This document shows positions 57,632-64,000 of a DNA stretch of 64,000 nt, one piece after another. The notes under the pieces were generated by a model, which was not told the origin of the DNA, did not search any database, and saw nothing but the letters and a program-made list of their open reading frames with translations. The position numbers and the translations under genes are program-made. Within the stretch, counting starts at the first letter, position 1, and every line of letters starts with the position of its first letter. The DNA comes from Odontocerum albicorne (Eukaryota > Arthropoda > Insecta > Trichoptera > Odontoceridae): assembly GCA_949825065.1 (NCBI GenBank), contig OX463844.1, positions 26,321,056 through 26,385,055 of the forward strand, in the 5' to 3' direction.

Positions 57632-59929
57632 ATTATCTAGAATCGTCATTTTATAAAATTGGTTTTATTATATTGAATCATACAGTTGCAATATGACTTT
57701 CATTTTGTGGCACAAATCATCCTAGTTTGGGTGGATTACCTAAATTTAAAAAAATCGCCATTTGAACATTTTTTTATAACACTTAACTTTTTTCTTTTTC
57801 AAAAAAGAATAGAAGTTGAATTCTCGTTTTTCATAAACTTCTTAATATTATTTCGAAATTCCATCACGACAAACACATGTTCAACATTTTTTACAAAAAA
57901 AAAAATAGTAAGTTTAACTTTTAGCAGCAAAATAAAAAGAATTTCATAAAGTTCTCATATGGTTTCTAGAAAACACATAAATTTATCACCGTGGTTTTTT
58001 AGCATCTACAAATTATATGATGTTTTCGTTTCAGGTAAACACTTAACAAAATAATAACTAAGGATCATAAATATGATATATTTAGATCTTCTTTTTACAG
58101 TTTTTTTAGTGTTAAACCTGAACAACATCATCTTAACGCTACTAAATACTACGCTATTTTTTTATAGTAAGGAATCCTTCAATACATACTCGTAGTAGTG
58201 CTACAAATAACATAAATAACCTCCAAAAAAGTTGTCTCAAGCTGGATGTCTCTTCTTCGCCGTTTATAGCTTTCCTAAAACTCTAAGTTAAAATATGGTA
58301 ATTTAAAATTGCAATCATAAAAATGAGACGAAAATATTTTTAAAATTTCCAACACATACTTAAAATGCTTCATTTTTTTTCCAAACCCCTTCAATTGGGG
58401 TTTTCTTTCACCGTTTGTTTTTTCTTTTGTCTCGTAAAATATTTTATTAATTAAATAGTTTAAATTGTATCAAATATAGAGAAATATAACTATAAATTTT
58501 CGTTTTGGTATCTAAGGAATACGAGCCCATACACTTTTTTTCTGAACAACCGAACTTTACACATATATAATATGTGATAAAAAATAAGATTTTTTGAATA
58601 TGGTTTTCTTAATCTAGGATTAATTTGATTTTAGCTATAATAAATCCAATTCATACGAGACGTCCGTAACAAAACTAGGAATTCTAAAATCATCACTGTT
58701 AAAATAAACATTAAACTTGATGAAGATTCACTTTAAAAATATATTCAAATGTCCATTAAATACAGATGTAAAAAAATATTATAGGCATGAAAGATATAAT
58801 ACGTAATAAGCTATTTTTCAGGATATAAATGAGATAATTGGGTTATTTTTCAGTTTGATAAGGAAAAATCCCTTAAGTCATAAAGCTGGATTATTGCTTA
58901 AGAAAAATTGAAAGACGAAAAAATTTAGGCTTACTTTATTTAATGTCTTATATTTATTTATGATAAAAATATTACTTTTAACAAAAATGGAGCAAAAAAG
59001 TCGTAAAAAGAATAATTTCATTGCATATGTATACATTGAAATATCGTGTACCAAAACATAAGAAGAAAAGCCTTGTAAAGAACAATATACAAATATATTA
59101 GTCTCTAAACCTTATTTTGGTAAATTGTTCTCAACTAGCAAACTAAGGAAAGTTGATCAAGGAAAATAAGGTTTTAGAACCATGGAGAAAAACTGATTTA
59201 GGGTAAAGGATCGAAATTTGGAAGTTAAAGCAAGTACCTTCGTACGTGTTATGGAAAGGTTGCCTAACCCGTAGAGGGGCTTGGCTCTTTCACATCTCCG
59301 AGGGGAACGATAAAGTTTATTTTTGCACTTCGCTTTGAGACTATTTATTTCCATTAAGGATTTGACTTAAATACTCGTAAATACGAAAAATATTACGTCA
59401 TAAGATACAAGTAATGTGGATTGTAAACAAATACGTATAAATTAGTTATAAATGTGCAATTATTGTACATTTTGAATAATTCTGTTTTAAGTATATAGTT
59501 TACATTGGCCAGTTTTTTTAAGTGAAAGTTATTTTTTGTAAAAAATAATAATATATTATTGAAATAATGATTAAAAAATATAAATGAATACAAAAATTAA
59601 GCATAAAGTACACCAAAAAATAAATTATCAAATAGAACCTTTTTATATTGTATATTCAAAATGAAGTTGTTGATTTTTTAGTAGAAATGAGATTAAAAAA
59701 AAATTAAATAATAAATTCAATTTAACTAAATTTGTTGAATCTTTAAATAATTTATTGGGGAACCTGCTACGAAAAATGTATTTATCGTATTAAGTTGAAC
59801 TTAATTTATTTTACTTTAAACGTGAAATCATAACGATTTATTATCAAAATGTAGACCTCAACTTCTTGAATAATTTAATACTGGTAACCATCCTAGGACA
59901 ATATCTAATTAAACAACCATTCAATTGAC
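57632..59929. other. AT-rich DNA, no gene recognised
   Basis: Frames at 57686-57949 (plus), 59157-59354 and 59393-59593 (minus) are AT-driven with no domain. Octamers at 58187 and 59372. Confidence 0.4.
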
Positions 59930-60400
59930 TAAAACATTTAAGACCCTTGGAGTAACATTTGATATTATTATTCTTACATGGCGAGAATAATTTAGTGAGG
60001 TAAACCATAGATCCCCATAGGATATTGCAAAAATATTGGCTCGTTTAAACCTAAATCTTAACTTTTCAGTCTCTCTTTTAACAAATAACTGATTTTGTTG
60101 ACTTATGTCATCTGGATGTTACTGATGTACAACGGAGAAAACTTCAATAAATACAAACTGTTTATTTATGTTTCATATTTAACCTAAAATGCCCTTACAA
60201 TCCTATTACCAATAATATCTCGTAGAAAATTTTTCAGCAAATATTTCCTTCTGACTTTTGAGTGCATCGCTGATCATTTTACATGTTGTGTTTTACTGTG
60301 CATGCTGTTAGACTATATAACCAGCTACCAGCTTAATATACATCGCTGGCGTTTTTTAAAGTGCCTAGTAAGAAAACAGGATACATCACTTCAGTGACAC
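59930..60400 (+). pseudogene. LINE ORF2 C-terminal relic (RT tail type)
   Basis: LGVTFDIIILTWRE (family LGV..D..LTW..H), then DFVDLCHLDVTDVQRRKLQ, FIFNLKCPYNPITNNIS, and AVRLYNQLPA followed by LAFFKVPSKK. This is the order seen between the RT thumb and the C-terminus of many insect LINEs (LTDVQRRKLQR.QN..IRFI, ..AVRLWN.LP......FK). Several stops and a frameshift. Confidence 0.75.
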
Positions 60401-60430
60401 AATATGTTTTTCCTTGGTTATCAGTAGCTT

Positions 60431-60815
60431 TTTTTCCAATATCCTTTTCCTTCTCCTGACCATCAATGATAGGGTCTATTTATGGCTTTGAAAACCAAAG
60501 ACTTAGTTTTTCCAATATCCTTTTCCTTCTCCTGACCATCAATGATAGGGTCTATTTATGGCTTTGAAAACCAAAGGCTTAGTTTTTCCAATATCCTTTT
60601 CCTTCTCCTGACCATCAATGATAGGGTCTATTTATGGCTTTGAAAACCAAAGACTTAGTTTTTCCAATATCCTTTTCCTTCTCCTGACCATCAATGATAG
60701 GGTCTATTTATGGCTTTGAAAACCAAAGACTTAGTTTTTCCAATATCCTTTTCCTTCTCCTGACCATCAATGATAGGGTCTATTTATGGCTTTGAAAACC
60801 AAAGACTTAGTTTTT
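60431..60815. repeat. 76-bp minisatellite, 5 copies
   Basis: Unit TTTTTCCAATATCCTTTTCC and on through GACCATCAATGATAGGGTC, GGCTTTGAAAACCAAAGACTTAG. The CCAATATCC landmark is at 60436, 60512, 60588, 60664 and 60740. Copies look identical apart from one A to G (AAAGGCTTAG) in unit 2, so the expansion is recent. It starts directly after the LINE relic. Confidence 0.97.
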
Positions 60816-61019
60816 CACTCAACCAGTAAACTTCTTTCAGTTGGAAATTTTAATTCGGTTGAATTTTTCGGCATAAAAAATAAAACGTCAAAATGCGTTG
60901 AAGACTCTTTTACAACCTGTTAAACAGCATGTTAGGTTGTCCAATAGGCGCTCCGTTGCTTTTCCTTCCGTCGGTCGTATGGCACACCTCAACTCTTTCG
61001 AATCGATGATGCATGCATG

Positions 61020-61130
61020 TTAAAAAGCGTGGCCGGAAAAAAAATCTTCGAATCGAGTCTTTGGATTAAGAGAACCACCGGAGTAAGCAAGTTACTCACA
61101 GTTCACCTTCGTCCATCGTCACTGCAGTGT
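61020..61130 (+). repeat. Dispersed repeat, AAAAGCGTG family, copy 3
   Basis: AAAAGCGTGGCCGGAAA followed by TCTTCGAATCGAGTC matches AAAAGCGTGATCGAAAG and TTCGACTCCAGT at 32515. The rest does not align by eye. Confidence 0.35.
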
Positions 61131-62063
61131 ATAAATTAAATGAGAACCAAAATGTATTATTTTTTAAACATTTGAACGTTTATGCCTGAGATAACAGATT
61201 TATTATCAGTCTTTTGTATCTCTACATTACATTATCACATATCCTTTAAAGTGCAAAATTGAGACTTTTGACTATTTTGGGCCAATACGACCACAAAGTA
61301 GCATATTTGGTACTTTTATTAAGATCAAATTTAGTAGAAAATGATTTAGATTTATGATAACAAATTATCGCTGCAAAAAAAAGTAAAAAAAAAAACAGAT
61401 AAAAACATATATCGTAAATATTCCATTACCCAAATCCCAAAACAACTTCACATAACAAATTCGTAAAAATGTAAGACAATGAATTTACATTATATAAGAG
61501 GGTTGATCTGATATTTTTACGTTTTATTTTTATTGTAAACATAAAAAATGAAACCTCAGAATCTTAAGAAAGGGATTCAACATCATTCAGATTTATAATA
61601 TGTTATGACTGATAAAACTCATTTCTTAGTATTTTTTCAGAATTACAAATTTTTCATGTACTCGTTACCACTCACAAGCAATATTATAAAGCGATTAAAA
61701 TTACTCACTACAAAACTTAGTGCGTCAAGCGGATCTTAGTAACTCACAAATTATTGAAACTAGATTTATTTAGAACCTGTGTTTAGTATAATATTCCAAG
61801 TTTATTTTGAACCTGTGTTTAGTATAATATTCTAAGCTTATTTTTTTTTTAACAAACGTAAAAGCGAACCAAATGTTTAAAAAGAGAAACAAACTTATTT
61901 AGTGCCAACAAGATGATAATATTGGATACTGAAATATAGAAGAAAGTATTTTTTTACATTTTGAATCAGTGTTAATGATAGTCTATGATAGAACCCAATC
62001 TTTGCAATTTCAATAAAAATGAAAAAAAATATTTGTACATTCTATAAATTAGTTTCCGTTGCT
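61131..62063. other. AT-rich DNA with a 36-bp duplication
   Basis: GAACCTGTGTTTAGTATAAT occurs at 61773 and 61809 as a two-copy tandem repeat. No gene seen. Confidence 0.6.
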
Positions 62064-62188
62064 AGGGTGATCTTTTCGGCTGGTTATAAACAATTATTGA
62101 TAATGATCTAGAATCTAGGAAGTCGAAATGATCAAAAACCATTATTAACAATTGTTAATAACGACCTTGCCAGCTAAAACGGCCACCC
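62064..62188. mobile_element. Short MITE with ~20-bp TIRs, 125 bp
   Basis: AGGGTGATCTTTTCGGCTGG on the left and CCAGCTAAAACGGCCACCC on the right are imperfect inverted repeats (GGGTGxxCxTTTTxGCTGG). The interior is also near-palindromic (AACAATTATTGATAAT / ATTATTAACAATTGTT). No coding capacity. TSD not clear. Confidence 0.65.
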
Positions 62189-63514
62189 ATTTTTTCACCC
62201 TTTTTATTTTGAGCTCCATATAATTATTTAATAATTCTGAAATTTTTACTTGACAGATTTCCCTTATTCGTACAGTGATTGAAAAAACGTATTGCAAAAA
62301 AATATTAGGAAGACAGTAAAAGACTTTTTTCCCTAAAAAAAATTAGATATATTTTCTGAACGAATAATCATTAACGATTAAAACATGTGATTGCTCTTTT
62401 TTTTTTTTAAAGAATAGATATTACCAAAGTCATAGGTGTCCTTAATACCCTCGAACTATCTAATAGGTAGAGTTTTTCCTTACTCTACATATTAAAAATT
62501 TCTACAGGTGGGTTGGTTTTATATAGAGATTGATAAACAATCCATTGGCGTGCTAGTCACACTTTTGAGCGAAGGTTAATTAATTGTACTATAAAATAAG
62601 CATCCAATTGATAAGATGCCCAGGCCTTTTTGACCTTAATCAAAGCATCAACCAGGATTACTCACTCGTTTAGAGATAATGGAGGGATCTTTTTTGAAGT
62701 CTCTCGAGCGTTTATAAACGCGTTACTTCTATCGGTATCCACATATTAAGTTATTTGGCTACAGAATTTTGTTATAATATTTAAAATTTTGTTAATAATT
62801 TTAATTGTTTCCCTTAATTCATCCAATTTTCACAAATCTTCCTAAATTTCCATTTTTATGAGTCAGAATAGCAAAAAAGAATCTTCAAAGCATTTCAAGT
62901 ACAATAAGACTCTTTTCCGCCTCCCTAACAAATGTTTTGCTGAAGGCATCATTTGTTGAGTTATTTTTAGATGAAATGTGCTTTTATATATCTTACTCAG
63001 AAGTATAAAAATATTCAAATGTTCCCTGAAACTTTCACGCCAGACGCGTCACTCGTTACAATAATCCCTTGATTACATCGCTCATTATTGACATGAATAT
63101 TAATACAAATGTACGAGTATGTTAGCACGAGGCAAACTATACCCCAAGGAGAAAGAATATCTTTCAAAGTAAATGATGGTCAATTATAATTAAGGACTCG
63201 TAAGGTATTAATAATAATTATTAACTAAGACCCGTATCTATATTTAAACATAATTATCGTTTGTAAATTTGAAAATGTCAAAAACTAACAAGGTATCAAT
63301 CAGTGAATGCAATGGCGCCTTTTCAAATTTTATGGATTATTTAATAAAAAAGACAATTATCAATATATGTTTATACACACATAACATAAACTATCATTGG
63401 GGTAAATCACTTTTCTTGGAAATCACACCATAACGATAGAAGGTTGACCTTATGTGATAAAAAGGCAAATAAATCAAATGTAATATTATGTTACATACAA
63501 TAAGTGTACATCTG
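62189..63514. other. AT-rich DNA, no gene seen
   Basis: Nothing recognised apart from an octamer TACGAGTA at 63112. Confidence 0.4.
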
Positions 63515-63842
63515 AAATGCTGTGCGGAAGGTCACCGGTTCGAATGCCGCGGTGTACTACTCCCCTTAAATGATACAGGTTTTTTTTCGCCTAGTATTCG
63601 GGGCTGTAAGAATACCGGTGACTTTAGTAATATCAATTATTAAAAAAGGAAAACATGCCGGTGTGCTCCAATCGTCTTGAACCACTCCGGCATGTTTGCT
63701 GGTGTACAGCAGGGTAGGAAAAGAAAGTAAGAAAGAAAGAAAACCCCACGACACAGCTAAGCTTTTCAATTGAATTAACGTTGGAATGTCGAGGGGATTT
63801 TCAACTACAATTCCCAGCAATGACAGGTTACGATAGGTATAT
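63515..63842 (+). mobile_element. SINE-B, plus strand, head 5'-truncated
   Basis: Starts inside the head (TGCTGTGCGGAAGGTCACCG, GTTCGAATGCCG) and runs through TACTACTCCCCTTAAATGAT, CGCCTAGTATTCGGGGCTGT, AAGAATACCGGTGACTTTAG, TGCCGGTGTGCTCCAATCGT, TTTGCTGGTGTACAGCAGG, ACGACACAGCTAAGC, TTGAATTAACGTTGGAATGT and CAGCAATGACAGGTTACG. The A-box half of the head is missing. Confidence 0.85.
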
Positions 63843-64000
63843 AGTATCTAAGTAAAGATAGGTATATCTGGAATGATTGTTGAGTGACCGAAATTTTTTA
63901 TTTAAAAAAAAGGAGGATTTTGACTAAGAAAAACATGTATGCTGTAATTTAAACGCGCCAAATGGTGTCTGAATGAATTGTATGTTAAAGTGTCGAGATT
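63843..64000. other. Right edge, nothing recognised
   Basis: After the SINE-B a TAGGTATA motif recurs at 63833 and 63859; then AT-rich sequence to the window end. Confidence 0.4.

Overview
The window looks like AT-rich (roughly 30 percent GC by eye) non-coding nuclear DNA of an invertebrate, most likely an arthropod. It is packed with decayed transposable elements, tRNA-derived SINEs, LINE 3' ends and tandem repeats. I find no bacterial operons, ribosome binding sites or CRISPR, and no host gene I can recognise; almost every open frame is a by-product of a repeat or of AT-rich sequence. The species cannot be named from what is here.

Layout. 1-13 kb: mostly unassigned AT-rich DNA with a LINE 3' fragment, an inverted repeat, two SINE-A copies and the first of three palindromic foldback elements (8981-9310). 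13-20 kb: SINE-A and SINE-B copies in unassigned DNA. 20.7-22.3 kb: a degenerate ~64-bp tandem array followed 28 bp later by a 1134-bp near-complete palindrome. 22.9-28.2 kb: LINE 3' fragments and short tandem repeats. 28.8-30.7 kb: a nested pair, in which a mariner with perfect 31-bp TIRs and one nonsense codon sits inside an older TIR element. 32.5-33.7 kb: a strong 28-bp-stem hairpin and a 12-copy, 61-bp minisatellite whose unit looks like a SINE/tRNA head. 34-49 kb: more LINE, SINE and foldback copies, a (TA)47 microsatellite and an old mariner fossil (46590-47160). 49-64 kb: two unidentified open frames, a 200-N assembly gap (54835-55034), further LINE and SINE remnants, a 76-bp minisatellite (60431-60815) and a small MITE (62064-62188).

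The repeats fall into a few families. SINE-A is ~215 bp with a tRNA-like head and appears in 17 copies. SINE-B is ~350-410 bp, also tRNA-headed, in 4 copies. LINE 3' ends number 14, from at least three families, all without an intact reverse transcriptase. Two mariners differ greatly in age. The three foldback copies carry a hammerhead-like core.

The most unexpected signal belongs to no named feature. The octamer TACTCGTA (or its complement TACGAGTA) occurs at least 24 times, against roughly 2-3 expected from composition, in otherwise unrelated flanks. Its form TA-CTCG-TA, with flanks that often close into palindromic TA targets, suggests excision footprints of an unseen Tc1/mariner-like element.
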